From Borreliella burgdorferi B31 (GTDB lineage Bacteria > Spirochaetota > Spirochaetia > Borreliales > Borreliaceae): DNA of 32,629 nucleotides. The DNA is taken from positions 658,811 through 691,439 of the forward strand of contig NC_001318.1 in NCBI RefSeq assembly GCF_000008685.2, written 5' to 3'. Under the pieces are notes generated by a model. It saw nothing but the letters and a program-made list of their open reading frames with translations, was not told where the DNA came from and ran no database searches. Both the position numbers and the translations under genes were made by a program. Every line of letters begins with the position of its first letter. The first letter of the stretch is position 1. Shown here in pieces: positions 9,201 through 17,661 of this stretch.

Positions 9201-9707
9201 TTTTATTTTTAAAACAATCTCTTCTGTTTTTTTAGCATCAGATTTAAACACTTTAAGTTCGTAGTCTTTAATATCAAGAGCTTGAATCAAGCTATCTGAT
9301 TTTCTTAAAAAGTCATAAACTATTTCATCTATTTCTTTTGAAAATTTTTCTTTAGGTTTATATTTGGAGTAATTTTCTGTTTCAATTTGAAAATTATTTA
9401 AGGCATGTAATGCAAATTTATTGATTGTTGATATAAAGAGTTTTTTTGATTGCTCATAAGCTTCTTTTAAGATTTCATTTGTTTTTGAGTTAGAATAAGC
9501 ATTTTCTATTACTTTTAGTATTCTTGTGTGCATTTCTTCTGTGGCTTTTTTTGTAAAAGTTAATACCAAGATTTCATTTATGGAGTATAGCTTGGTTTTT
9601 ATTAAATTTATAACCACATTTTCCAGTATGTGAGTTTTTCCGGTGCCCGCCGATGCTTCTATTAATATTGTTGTGTTATTTTGAATTTTTTCTAGGATTT
9701 TGTTCAT
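6198..9707 (-). CDS. recB: Exodeoxyribonuclease V beta subunit RecB (3'-5' helicase and nuclease)
   Basis: RecB is the 3'-to-5' helicase and only nuclease of RecBCD. The 1169-aa length fits the family. UvrD-type helicase motifs are visible: Walker A ASAGTGKT (18-25, Lys24), motif Ia LTFTKKATEEM, Walker B ILIDEAQD, motif III FIADPKQIIYSFRKAD, motif IV INHRSS, motif V TIHKSKGL and motif VI YVGATRAK. The C-terminal RecB nuclease domain has His939, Asp1052 (GIVDLIF), Asp1065 and Lys1067 (LDYKTNY), the same arrangement as E. coli H956/D1067/D1080/K1082. The nuclease centre therefore looks intact. It starts 5 nt after the end of the recC reading region and overlaps recD by 4 nt, consistent with one recC-recB-recD transcript. 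Confidence 0.96.
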   Translation of the reverse strand: MNKILEKIQNNTTILIEASAGTGKTHILENVVINLIKTKLYSINEILVLTFTKKATEEMHTRILKVIENAYSNSKTNEILKEAYEQSKKLFISTINKFALHALNNFQIETENYSKYKPKEKFSKEIDEIVYDFLRKSDSLIQALDIKDYELKVFKSDAKKTEEIVLKIKKAYERDTTQELGDWLKTQTAFENILLKKEELIKDYNKIIEDLDKMTKDEILSFYNKHIQTGKLEIEYSKENDIFKIAETLLKNKFFSTLIEKETKKNSKLSPKELKIKNDLICLGINIKHEKYKSEDNRNKNRNNLKQYVILKVEYKILKYIEKELKKTIKSTNTIDQNYIISNLKNYLKSEDKKLLNAIKNRYKIILIDEAQDLSLIQIEIFKILKTAGIKLIFIADPKQIIYSFRKADISFYNKEIKNKINTDARIVLKINHRSSKKLIGPLNKIFNNIYNNAIADEIEKIDFTNSLPNQKNDNNKIVINGQEIEGINIITTNTESEEDIYQKTALTIKYLLAYGKIAENNKIRNIKMQDIKVLCRGKNEINLIDKALKKEQIQTNKTQEKFLKTKEFSEIFYIIKCLDRKQSFKTLNYILSSKILNVPWNLQRILIKQDKICLIEEFIENIIVLLEKNEITLINAINKITFEKNLWIKIANITKDQKIIEWAKNKINYKGLLIKEGKLENLKTYETTLEIISKIYHKEQNIQSLISTLESLIINEEPEEIEEKINNINNDNESIELMTIHKSKGLGMNIVFLLNTTPIENSNFFSKKNQFYKFYQDGKIEYDFFKLEENKKYARLKILSEEKNIFYVGATRAKFALFIIKINSITSKLLEIAKIFTIDDIKHDFNIHEFIGQKRFNKKKYNTNVNTKLIPPKPIIKNMFKKEYTSSFSSLTAQAHHKEFYENYDFKNINYEKETELDYEPGLEETLPKGKDIGNILHAAMEEIIFSTAKDTFDNFKKNNIEIIEKQIQKINSNLNTIEIQNSLAKMIYNILTYNIRAINTRLCDIEELQKEMEFLIKINPEFQKQKYLFDKHFEDLHIKLSDGYLKGIVDLIFKANNKIYILDYKTNYLGKNKEDYNITNLENTIKKEYYDLQYKIYALGIKKILFKNKKEYNQKFGGIIYLFTRAFEDNIECLKSKFENGIYFNLPKFNDVDLDKIILELGIKRHL

Positions 9708-9712
9708 GAATT

Positions 9713-10074
9713 TTAATTTTTTGTCCTTACGAATTTAATGTAAAATTTTTCTATCAATATTAATAAATTTTTGTCTAACTTGAAATCATGAGTGTCTTTA
9801 AATCTGTTATAGTAATCGCAGAGTGTTATTTCGCTAGTTTTTAAAAATCTCTCGTGTGCTTTGCTTGTGAAATAAGCTTTGGAAGGATTTTTTATCTGCA
9901 TTTTTATTAAATTCTTAAAACAATTTGAAAAATTATTTTGATTTATTTTTGTTAAAATTTTAATTATCAAGCTTTGGTAAATTGGAGTTGGATAGCTTGA
10001 TATGTATGCAAATTGCATAAGCATATTTTCAATGTCATCAATTATTATTTCTTTGTGATGATAGCAAATAGTTG
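9713..10074 (-). pseudogene. recC: RecC C-terminal part, in +1 frame relative to the main recC frame
   Basis: About 120 codons continue the recC protein in another frame. The frame is open from 10084 down to the TAA at 9713. No convincing gene start is visible: the internal ATG at 10024 has no SD and would sit inside a continuous coding-like stretch that begins upstream of it (TTICYHHKEIIIDDIENM). Deleting one A from the A6 tract at 10075-10080 joins both parts into one 1079-aa protein, near the length of E. coli RecC, and the joined frame then ends 5 nt before recB. I read this as the displaced RecC C-terminus rather than an independent 103-aa gene. Confidence 0.8.
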
Positions 10075-12953
10075 TTTTTTGCAGTTAAGCTTTCAAGATC
10101 AATTTTTACTTCTGTTAATGAATTGAAGTTTTGTATTTCTTTTTTTATTAGCAGTCCTGTTATATATAAATCTATTTCATTTTTTATTTTATCTGGGATA
10201 CTGCAATAGTCTTTTTTTACAAAATTTAAATAAAAATAATTGTTTTCGACCTTATATACATTCTCGATATCTTTTTTTAATTCAAATTCTATATTTTTAT
10301 TTTGAAAATTTAGTTTTATTTTTTTGCAAAATTTAATTTTGCTTTTTGTCATTGCTGAAAGCTTTTTTAAGCTTTCAGCAGCATTATATTTTAATTTATT
10401 TATTTTTTTTAAGATTTCATTTACAGTCGTTTTTTGATCTATGTTGAAAGGAATGCTTCCTTGTTGTATTTCATATCTAATGTGGTTTTTAATAATTTCT
10501 ATTGCTTTTCTTACATCATCTTTTTTCCCCATTATGTATTCATGCAGTAGTGTTGAATTTTTTATAAGTCTGTAAATAATTTCAATAACACTGAAAATTT
10601 GTTCTTCTTGTTTTTCTTTGATTTCATTTTCCAATCTTATGTCTTGTATTTTAACGTTTAAAGTTTTTTCGTAAAAGTGCTTGTAAGGATTGGAAAGGGC
10701 GTTTTTTAATTCGTATAAATTTAGCTTAATTGGGCTTTCTAGTTTAATTTTATTTTGCTTGAATCCAATTGGTTTAGAATTTTGTAGTATTTTTGCGATA
10801 TTATAGGCTTCTGGATCATAGTTTATTAAATAATTTTCTTTTGCATCTTTAAAATATACTGGGTCGTGGTTTTCATTTGGATGCTTTTCTATTTGAAAAT
10901 TTTTTTCATACTTTTGTATGTGTTCAAGTATTTTGTTTATTGTTTTTGATGTATTAATTTCTGGGCTTAAGTTGTCTTGAAAGGAGCAGTAAAGATAAAA
11001 TTTTTCTGATGTTGCAAAAATCAAATTAAAAAGAGCCGTTATTTCCTCTTTTTCAGTATTCTCATGTTCATAGTATTCATTTAATAAATTCATATTATCA
11101 TAATTTATCTTAGAGTTGAATTTTTGAAATCCCAAAAAATGAATTTCTTTTTTTTGAAGATATTCTATTTCTTTGTAATTGGCAATCAATATCCCATTTT
11201 TTTTATACATTACTCCGTATTTTTCTTTTTCAAGACTTTCTTCAAGCATAATCTTAAAAAGATAAAATTCAATTTTTATTTCATTAATTTCTTTTAAATA
11301 GTTTTTGTAAAGATTGTCATTTAAATCTTTGGGGAAATTTTTAAAGGATTTTATCTTATTTTGTAAATATTCATCGGTTGTATTAAAATCTTCAAGATCA
11401 ATATATTTTTGAATAAAAATTTCTATGATTTCTGCCCATTCATATACTTTGTATGCTTTATTTTTAAAATAGTTTATATCTTCATACAAACTTTTTACTA
11501 TTGTTATAAGTTTCATTATTGACTCTTGATCTTGAAATCTTGTGCTTTCTTTTTGGGTTTCCTCTTCGTATTTTTCGTCAAATATTTCAGACATTAAAAA
11601 TCGATTAAATCCATCTTCCCATGAGTTTAAAAAGTTTTGATCATAGTTTAGATTTTCTTTGTGAGTTTTGTTTGCACCAAAACTAATGTTCATCGTATCG
11701 CTAAATTCTATTAAATAGTTTAATTCAGATGTTGATATATTAAATTTTTTCATTACTTTGTTGTTACTTAGTAGGTCAAATACTTCTTTTCTGCTAAAAT
11801 TACTAATTGTTCCGTTTTTTGATACGAAAAGATCCATTAGCCTTTTTAAAGCTATTATACTTTCTCCTCTTGACAAATTGTTATAACATAGAACGCTATA
11901 TTCGATTTCATATTTATTTAGACATTCTTCTATATATGGCAAATATTCATTAAATTTTTCTTGCAAACAAGTTATTGCTATGTCGCTTAATTTTAGGTTA
12001 TTTTTTTGCATTGAGTGTACTATTTGATTTGTCAAAATTTCTACTTCACGTTTTTGATTTTTAGCTTCTATTATTTTAAAGCTATCGTCTAATGTTGAAA
12101 TTGGAGTTTTTGCTATGATATTATTTTTAATGCTTGTTAAAAAATTTTCACCTTTAAATAATTCAATATCTACTTTTTCTAAAGCTTGATATTTTATTGG
12201 GTTGATTTTTGTTTTTGTTAACAACAATTCTTTAACAAGAGTAGATTCATAGTTTAGTAAATCTTCAAAAATTAACACATGCACTTCAAAATCAAAAATT
12301 TTTTCTAAAGAGTTGAGAATTTTTTTCTCAATCTCTCTGTTGTTGCCAATAAATATTATTTTTTTAATTTCAATTTCTATTTTTTTTGTTGGTTTTTCCT
12401 GAATTATTTTTTTATGTAAGTTTAAAATATTTTTTTGTTTTTCAAAGAGCTTTTTAAATAGTTCTTTTTGCATATTTTCGTAGGGTTTTAAATTTTCTTC
12501 TTGGAATAAAAATCCATTATCTTCCCAAGTTTCAATTAATTTTGAAAATTTTGAGTAATAATGGTGGAATAAATCTATTATTTTTGATGCAAAAAAGTAC
12601 CTATTCTTTGTGGATTTGAAATCTTTTATGTATTTTAGTTTTTCAGTTTTCAATATGTTGTATAAAATAAATTTTTCTGTTTCCAAGTAAAATGAAAAAG
12701 TATTCTCTTCTATGTATTTTTTTATATTGGGATTTTTAAAAGAAATTTCATATATGCTTTTTGCGGCATTTTTTTTAATATTTAGATTATAAGAAATCCC
12801 ATTTAGTTTTGCTATGGTTTTTTTAATTTCTTCTCTTAAGAGATCATTTTTTACTATGATGAGTGTTTCTTTTTTAAAAATATTGTCTTTTTGAGTTAGT
12901 TCTTTAATTTTATTATAAATTTTATTTACTTTGTTAGTTTTATATATATACAT
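10038..12953 (-). CDS. recC: Exodeoxyribonuclease V gamma subunit RecC, frameshifted near the 3' end
   Basis: RecC holds RecB and RecD together, splits the DNA strands and scans for Chi. This frame gives 971 aa ending in an unrelated tail (about LLSSQRNNN) after the A6 tract at 10075-10080; the expected C-terminus follows in the +1 frame. Identification rests on position directly before recB/recD, size, and RecC-like features such as a large inactivated helicase-like body without Walker A and a segment IEYLQKKEIHFLGF resembling the family's LLGL-type region. The start ATG is 3 nt after the pncB stop, with no strong SD, so coupling to pncB is likely. If the frameshift is real, about 110 C-terminal residues are lost and RecBCD function may be affected. 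A sequencing error is the main alternative. Confidence 0.85.
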   Translation of the reverse strand: MYIYKTNKVNKIYNKIKELTQKDNIFKKETLIIVKNDLLREEIKKTIAKLNGISYNLNIKKNAAKSIYEISFKNPNIKKYIEENTFSFYLETEKFILYNILKTEKLKYIKDFKSTKNRYFFASKIIDLFHHYYSKFSKLIETWEDNGFLFQEENLKPYENMQKELFKKLFEKQKNILNLHKKIIQEKPTKKIEIEIKKIIFIGNNREIEKKILNSLEKIFDFEVHVLIFEDLLNYESTLVKELLLTKTKINPIKYQALEKVDIELFKGENFLTSIKNNIIAKTPISTLDDSFKIIEAKNQKREVEILTNQIVHSMQKNNLKLSDIAITCLQEKFNEYLPYIEECLNKYEIEYSVLCYNNLSRGESIIALKRLMDLFVSKNGTISNFSRKEVFDLLSNNKVMKKFNISTSELNYLIEFSDTMNISFGANKTHKENLNYDQNFLNSWEDGFNRFLMSEIFDEKYEEETQKESTRFQDQESIMKLITIVKSLYEDINYFKNKAYKVYEWAEIIEIFIQKYIDLEDFNTTDEYLQNKIKSFKNFPKDLNDNLYKNYLKEINEIKIEFYLFKIMLEESLEKEKYGVMYKKNGILIANYKEIEYLQKKEIHFLGFQKFNSKINYDNMNLLNEYYEHENTEKEEITALFNLIFATSEKFYLYCSFQDNLSPEINTSKTINKILEHIQKYEKNFQIEKHPNENHDPVYFKDAKENYLINYDPEAYNIAKILQNSKPIGFKQNKIKLESPIKLNLYELKNALSNPYKHFYEKTLNVKIQDIRLENEIKEKQEEQIFSVIEIIYRLIKNSTLLHEYIMGKKDDVRKAIEIIKNHIRYEIQQGSIPFNIDQKTTVNEILKKINKLKYNAAESLKKLSAMTKSKIKFCKKIKLNFQNKNIEFELKKDIENVYKVENNYFYLNFVKKDYCSIPDKIKNEIDLYITGLLIKKEIQNFNSLTEVKIDLESLTAKNNYLLSSQRNNN

Positions 12954-12956
12954 ATA

Positions 12957-14402
12957 TTAATTGTTTTTGATATCTTTTGTGAGTTTGTTTTTTAACTTTC
13001 TTAAGTTTTTACTGATACTTACTTTATATATGTGGGGATTAATTATTCTTTTGTACGTATGTTCAAGTTTGCTTAAGTCGAGTTTGGTTTTATTTCTAAT
13101 ATTGGTTAAGCTAGACTCGTAGCCTTTGCGAAGTTTTCCATTTTCTAAGACAGTGTGCGTTAGAAATTCAAAATCGTCATATTGTTTGATGATTTTGAAA
13201 ATGTTATCTTGTATTGGATGAAAAACGGTAAATTCTTTTCTTGAATTCAGATGATCTTTGATTTTATCTTTTTCTTCTTTTAAAAATATAAAATCAAGGA
13301 TCATTTGGTCATTTAAATAGATTCTTGCAACTTCTTTTTGGTCAGGTAATGTGGATTTTTCTGCGTTATTTGATATTTTTATTTTTGGTATAAATTTTCC
13401 ATTTTTTTCTATAGAGATCATTTTATATACTCCTGAAAGGCTTGGATCTCCTTTTGCTGTAACTAAATTTGTTCCAACGCCCCAAATATCAATTGGAGCA
13501 TTTATTGAATTTAAGTACATGATAATATTTTCGTCAAGCTCATTAGATGCAATAATTTTTACATGATTTAATCCATTTCGGTTTAATTCTTTTCTTGCTG
13601 CTTTACTTAAATATTCAAGATCTCCACTGTCAATTCTTATTGAAAAATTATTTTTTTCTTCATGTTTTAATTCTTTGAATATTTTAATGGCATTTTTTAA
13701 TCCACTGTTAAGCGTGTCGTAAGTATCGATTAGCAAACTTACTTTGTTTGGATATGTTTTTGCATATTCTCTGAATGCTTGCTCTTCGGTTTCAAAGCTC
13801 ATTATCCAACTATGAGCCATTGTTCCTGTAACTGGTATATTGTATTTATATCCAGCAAGCATATTGCTTGTGAAATCTGCTCCCCCTATGTAGGCGGCTT
13901 TGCTGGCAGAAAGTGCTCCATTTATTCCTTGAGCTCTTCTTAGCCCAAGTTCTGCTAAAATTTTTGCACCAGATTCTTTTATTCTAGCGGTTTTTGTTGC
14001 TATCAAACTTTCGAAGTTTATTATATTTAACACTAACCCTTCTATTAATAATAATTCTATTAAGTGTCCTTCAATCACAACTACTGGTGCTTGGGGGAAA
14101 ACTATTCGACCCTCTTCTATTGAGCTTATTTTTACGTTTAGTTTGAATTCTCTTAGAAAGTTTAAAAATTGTTTATCTAATATATTAAAGCTTTTTAAAT
14201 ATTTAAGTTCATTTTCTCCAAAACGAATATTTTTTAATTCATTAATCAATGTATGCATTCCAGCTAAAACAATATAGCCATTTTTAAAGGGTGTTTTTCT
14301 AAAAAACACTTCAAATTTTGCTTTAGGATTAATTCCTTTTGTAAAATAAGCGTTCATCATTGAAATTTCATAAAAATCTGTAAATAGTGATAGATTTTTC
14401 AT
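12957..14402 (-). CDS. pncB: Nicotinate phosphoribosyltransferase
   Basis: The enzyme converts nicotinate, PRPP and ATP to nicotinate mononucleotide, the entry step of NAD salvage, expected in an organism that cannot make NAD de novo. At 481 aa it has the long bacterial form. Visible family motifs are TDFYEISMMNAYF near the N-terminus, GTMAHSWIMSFETEEQAF with the phosphorylated His197, RIDSGDL, and the phosphate-binding WGVGTNLVTAKGDPSLSGVYK. The start is ATG at 14402; AAGGAG is only 1 nt away from it, unusually close, and a TATAAT lies just upstream. It leads the recC-recB-recD operon with a 3-nt gap to recC and is divergent from zwf. Confidence 0.94.
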   Translation of the reverse strand: MKNLSLFTDFYEISMMNAYFTKGINPKAKFEVFFRKTPFKNGYIVLAGMHTLINELKNIRFGENELKYLKSFNILDKQFLNFLREFKLNVKISSIEEGRIVFPQAPVVVIEGHLIELLLIEGLVLNIINFESLIATKTARIKESGAKILAELGLRRAQGINGALSASKAAYIGGADFTSNMLAGYKYNIPVTGTMAHSWIMSFETEEQAFREYAKTYPNKVSLLIDTYDTLNSGLKNAIKIFKELKHEEKNNFSIRIDSGDLEYLSKAARKELNRNGLNHVKIIASNELDENIIMYLNSINAPIDIWGVGTNLVTAKGDPSLSGVYKMISIEKNGKFIPKIKISNNAEKSTLPDQKEVARIYLNDQMILDFIFLKEEKDKIKDHLNSRKEFTVFHPIQDNIFKIIKQYDDFEFLTHTVLENGKLRKGYESSLTNIRNKTKLDLSKLEHTYKRIINPHIYKVSISKNLRKLKNKLTKDIKNN

Positions 14403-14409
14403 TCTCCTT

Positions 14410-14415
14410 ATTATA
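14410..14415 (-). promoter_or_regulatory. Possible -10 element immediately before pncB
   Basis: TATAAT on the minus strand is followed by only 7 nt (AAGGAGA) before the pncB ATG, so a transcript from it would be leaderless or nearly so. No good -35 is present at 17 nt. A second candidate, TATAAA at 14432-14427, would give an ordinary leader of about 18 nt. Confidence 0.3.
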
Positions 14416-14499
14416 TACTAGTTTTGTTTATAAAAAAATGATATTTAATTTGAGCTTAATTTTTGTCTGCTAATCTTTATGAATATGTTTTTTGTGATA

Positions 14500-14505
14500 T
14501 ATAAT
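14500..14505 (+). promoter_or_regulatory. Candidate -10 of the zwf promoter
   Basis: A perfect TATAAT lies 26 nt before the zwf ATG, within the 129-nt divergent pncB/zwf intergenic region. The -35 region at the 17-nt position (TTATGA) is weak. No operator-like repeat was seen around it. Confidence 0.45.
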
Positions 14506-14531
14506 AAATTGACCAGATTGGACTAAATTCT

Positions 14532-15968
14532 ATGAAAGAAAGAAGTGTTTCTAATTTTGATATTGTAATTTTTGGGGTTACCGGGAATTTGTCTAGAAAA
14601 AAGCTTATTCCTTCACTTTTTAATTTATTTAAAAATAAATGTATTAGCAATTTTAGGGTTATTGGTTTTTCTCGTAAGATTTTTACAGATAAAGAATTTA
14701 GATTGTATATTAAAGATTCTTTATGGCAGGAAGAGACCGATTCGTTGATTGAGATTTTTTTAAATTTTTTTGTTTATGTATTTGGCGATTTTAATGAAAA
14801 GGAGTCTTATAAAAATTTATTTAAATTTTTAGATAGAAGTCGAGAAACGATATATTATCTTTCGACGTCTCCTGCATTTTATGGACCTATAATTAATCAT
14901 TTGAAAAAGTATTTTTTAAGCGAAAAATTGACTTTGTCAAAAATAGTTCTTGAGAAGCCTTTTGGCTCTAGTCTTGAGACAGCAAAAAAATTAAATAGTT
15001 TGCTTTATTCTGCTTTTAAAGAAGATCAAATTTATAGAATAGATCACTATTTGGGTAAAGAAACGGTTCAAAATATTTTTACATTTAGATTCGGCAATTC
15101 TATTTTTGAAAATATTTGGAATAATCGTTATGTAGATTTTGTTCAGATTACGGTAGCAGAAGAATTAGGTCTTGATGGAAGAGTAGAGTATTACGATTCT
15201 GTTGGCGCTTTGAAGGATATGGTTCAAAATCATATTTTACAATTGTTAAGCCTTGTTGCAATGGAGTCTCCTATTAAATTTGATTCTGAGTTTATTCATG
15301 ATGAAAAAGTAAAAGTTTTAAAAAGTTTGAGGAAAATTAGCAAAGAAGATATTAAGAATTACATTGTTAAGGGTCAATATATAGGCTCACAAGTTCAAGG
15401 GGTTTTTAAAAAAGGCTATAAAGATGAAACAGAATTTTTGGGAAATTCAAATACCGAAACTTATTTAGCTATGAAAGTGTTTATTAATAATTGGCGTTGG
15501 TCTGGGGTTCCTTTTTATCTTAGAACTGGGAAAGGTCTTGCTAGGAAATTTTCAGAAATATATATTCAATTTAAAAAACCGAGCTTTACTCTTTTTAACA
15601 ATAGTTCTGTTGATTTTTCTAATGCTTTGATATTTAGAATTCAGCCAAGGGATGGAATTGAAATCAAATTCAATACCAAGAAGCCCGGATATAATTATGA
15701 AATTCAAACTGCTAATATGGAGTTTTCATATCACGGAGCATTTAAAAGATTGTTTGATGAGGCTTATGAGCGTTTATTGTTAGACGCTTTTTTAGGAGAT
15801 GGTACTTTATATGCGACAAGTGATGAGATTGAAAGTTCTTGGGAATTTGTTTCAGATATTGCAAATAAATGGGCAGATATTGAAATTTGTAATTATTTTT
15901 ATGGCTCTGAAGGACCAAAAGAGATAGACTCTATTTTAGAAAAAGATCATTTTTGGCGTAAAATTTAA
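14532..15968 (+). CDS. zwf: Glucose-6-phosphate 1-dehydrogenase
   Basis: The enzyme oxidises glucose-6-phosphate to 6-phosphogluconolactone, making NADPH at the head of the oxidative pentose phosphate pathway. At 478 aa the length is typical. The dinucleotide-binding motif is IFGVTGNLSRKKLIPSLF (Gly15, Gly18; a T-G-N variant of the usual S-G-D). The substrate signature RIDHYLGKE spans residues 169-177, with His234 (MVQNHILQLL) as the likely catalytic base, and GVPFYLRTGKGL is the later family motif. The start gives the expected N-terminus, but no clear SD is visible (GGAC is the best). It is divergent from pncB and followed by a 256-nt gap before the antiporter genes. Confidence 0.95.
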   Translation: MKERSVSNFDIVIFGVTGNLSRKKLIPSLFNLFKNKCISNFRVIGFSRKIFTDKEFRLYIKDSLWQEETDSLIEIFLNFFVYVFGDFNEKESYKNLFKFLDRSRETIYYLSTSPAFYGPIINHLKKYFLSEKLTLSKIVLEKPFGSSLETAKKLNSLLYSAFKEDQIYRIDHYLGKETVQNIFTFRFGNSIFENIWNNRYVDFVQITVAEELGLDGRVEYYDSVGALKDMVQNHILQLLSLVAMESPIKFDSEFIHDEKVKVLKSLRKISKEDIKNYIVKGQYIGSQVQGVFKKGYKDETEFLGNSNTETYLAMKVFINNWRWSGVPFYLRTGKGLARKFSEIYIQFKKPSFTLFNNSSVDFSNALIFRIQPRDGIEIKFNTKKPGYNYEIQTANMEFSYHGAFKRLFDEAYERLLLDAFLGDGTLYATSDEIESSWEFVSDIANKWADIEICNYFYGSEGPKEIDSILEKDHFWRKI

Positions 15969-16224
15969 TTTTCTAGTTTTTTAAAAGATATTTTTTAAAT
16001 AGATAAATGAGATAGAATTTTTATATAATTTATTCCTATCCCTTTTTAATACTTGAGCCCCCAACCCCAACTCTGTGTTCTATTATTTTAATCTAGCTAA
16101 GAGTTTTAAGGATTTTTATTCTTGATTTGATTGCAAATTTATGCATCGATTAATAATTTGCGTTATGATTAAAAGATATAAGTAATTTTTTTATAAAAAC
16201 AATGCTTATATTTAAAGGATGTAT
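15969..16224. other. Intergenic region with a C-rich tract and a weak inverted repeat
   Basis: No coding frame is convincing here. It holds a very unusual C-rich stretch for this genome, GAGCCCCCAACCCCAACTC (16055-16073), and an inverted repeat GCAAATT (16133-16139)/AATTTGC (16155-16161). TATGAT at 16164-16169 is the best -10 candidate for the antiporter gene, without a good -35. There is no clear zwf terminator. Confidence 0.4.
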
Positions 16225-17568
16225 ATGGAAAATATTGAAGTAAGAGGGCAGCCAAATTTTTTTGGGCTTATTCCTTTTTTTGTTTTTATTATTATCTATT
16301 TAGGCACGGGGATTTATTTGGGAGTTATTGGTGTAGAAATGGCCTTTTATCAACTGCCGGCTAGTGTTGCAATGTTTTTTGCTTCCATTGTTTGTTTTTT
16401 GGTATTTAAAGGAAAATTTTCCGACAAAATTCACATATTTATTAAAGGAGCAGCTCAGTACGATATTATACTAATGTGTCTTATTTTTATGCTTTCGGGA
16501 GCTTTCTCTTCTCTTTGTAAAGAAATAGGCTGCGTTGAAACTGTAGCAAATTTGGGAATTAAATATATTAATCCTAATTGGATTGTTTCTGGTATATTTT
16601 TTGTAACCTGCTTTCTTTCTTTTTCTGCCGGCACTTCTGTTGGATCTATCGTTGCAATTGCTCCTATTGCTTTTAATATTGCTGTTAAAAGCGGCATTAA
16701 TCCGAATTTAATAGCAGCATCTGTAATGTGTGGAGCTATGTTTGGAGATAATCTTTCTTTAATATCAGATACAACTATTGTTTCTAGTCGAACTCAAGGT
16801 AGTAGCATCTTAGATGTTTTTATTAGTAGCAGTTTTTATGCTTTTCCATCCGCCATACTAACTTTTTTTTCTTTTTTCTTTCTTTCTGAAAATTTGTCCA
16901 ATGCCACAAACTTTTTACACGAAAGTTCAATAGATTTAGTGAAAACTGTGCCTTATTTAATGATTATATTTTTCTCTTTAGCTGGAATGAATGTTTTTAT
17001 AGTTCTTTTTTTAGGTATTCTTTCTATATGTCTTATTAGCGTTTTGTATGGTAATTTATACTTTCTAGATGTAATGAAAAACATTAATAAAGGGTTTTTA
17101 AATATGGCGGATTTGATTTTTCTTTCAATTTTAACAGGGGGAGTTTCTTTTGCCGTGATTCATAATGGAGGCTTTAAATGGCTACTTATTAAATTAAAAT
17201 CCTTGATTAGAGGAAAAAGTTCAGCGGAATTTTCTATTGGGGCTTTTGTTTCAATAGTTGATGTTTTTCTTGCTAATAACACAATTGCCATACTTATTTG
17301 CGGCAAAGTAGCAAAAAAGATAGCTTTTGAAAATAACATCAGTGTTCAAAGAAGTGCTTCTATTTTAGATATGTTCTCTTGTATTTTTCAAGGCATTATT
17401 CCTTATGGTGCGCAAATGATTATTTTAGTGAATTTTTCAAATGGACTTGTGTCGCCAATTAGTATTTTGCCATTTTTAGTTTATTTTGGATTTTTATTGT
17501 TTTTTGTTATTTTATCTATTTTGGGCCTTGATATAAAAAAAGTTTTTTTATTTTTTTTAAAAAAATAA
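16225..17568 (+). CDS. nhaC: NhaC-family Na+/H+ antiporter, first copy
   Basis: This is an integral inner-membrane protein with about ten to twelve hydrophobic segments, 447 aa. NhaC-family features include the conserved FSAGTSVGSIVAIAPIAF region, followed by MFGDNLSLISDTTIVSSRTQG, where acidic GDN and SDT residues lie in predicted membrane segments and probably carry the cation. Near the C-terminus DVFLANNTIAILICG is also typical. It likely exchanges Na+ for protons; related NhaC-superfamily proteins exchange malate/lactate or amino acids, so the substrate is inferred. The open frame begins at ATG 16219, but AAAGGA is adjacent to it and 5 nt before the ATG at 16225, which I prefer. A paralog follows at 17662. 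Confidence 0.87.
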   Translation: MENIEVRGQPNFFGLIPFFVFIIIYLGTGIYLGVIGVEMAFYQLPASVAMFFASIVCFLVFKGKFSDKIHIFIKGAAQYDIILMCLIFMLSGAFSSLCKEIGCVETVANLGIKYINPNWIVSGIFFVTCFLSFSAGTSVGSIVAIAPIAFNIAVKSGINPNLIAASVMCGAMFGDNLSLISDTTIVSSRTQGSSILDVFISSSFYAFPSAILTFFSFFFLSENLSNATNFLHESSIDLVKTVPYLMIIFFSLAGMNVFIVLFLGILSICLISVLYGNLYFLDVMKNINKGFLNMADLIFLSILTGGVSFAVIHNGGFKWLLIKLKSLIRGKSSAEFSIGAFVSIVDVFLANNTIAILICGKVAKKIAFENNISVQRSASILDMFSCIFQGIIPYGAQMIILVNFSNGLVSPISILPFLVYFGFLLFFVILSILGLDIKKVFLFFLKK

Positions 17569-17661
17569 AAATTTTAAAAATTTTAAGATTTGCATTGTTT
17601 AATTTTTTTGATTTTATTTAGAATAAATTGTTCTTAATTATATGATTTAGGAGGGTTAAAA

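Noticed and set aside
9713-10024. Independent 103-aa gene between recC and recB
   Set aside because: There is no SD at its ATG and coding-like codons continue upstream of it. It fits better as the end of RecC.
10069-10084. A_AAA_AAC slippery heptamer in recC, suggesting programmed -1 frameshifting
   Set aside because: The heptamer is in the right frame for -1 slippage, but the -1 frame meets TAA within about ten codons, and the RecC C-terminus is in the +1 frame. It cannot restore RecC.
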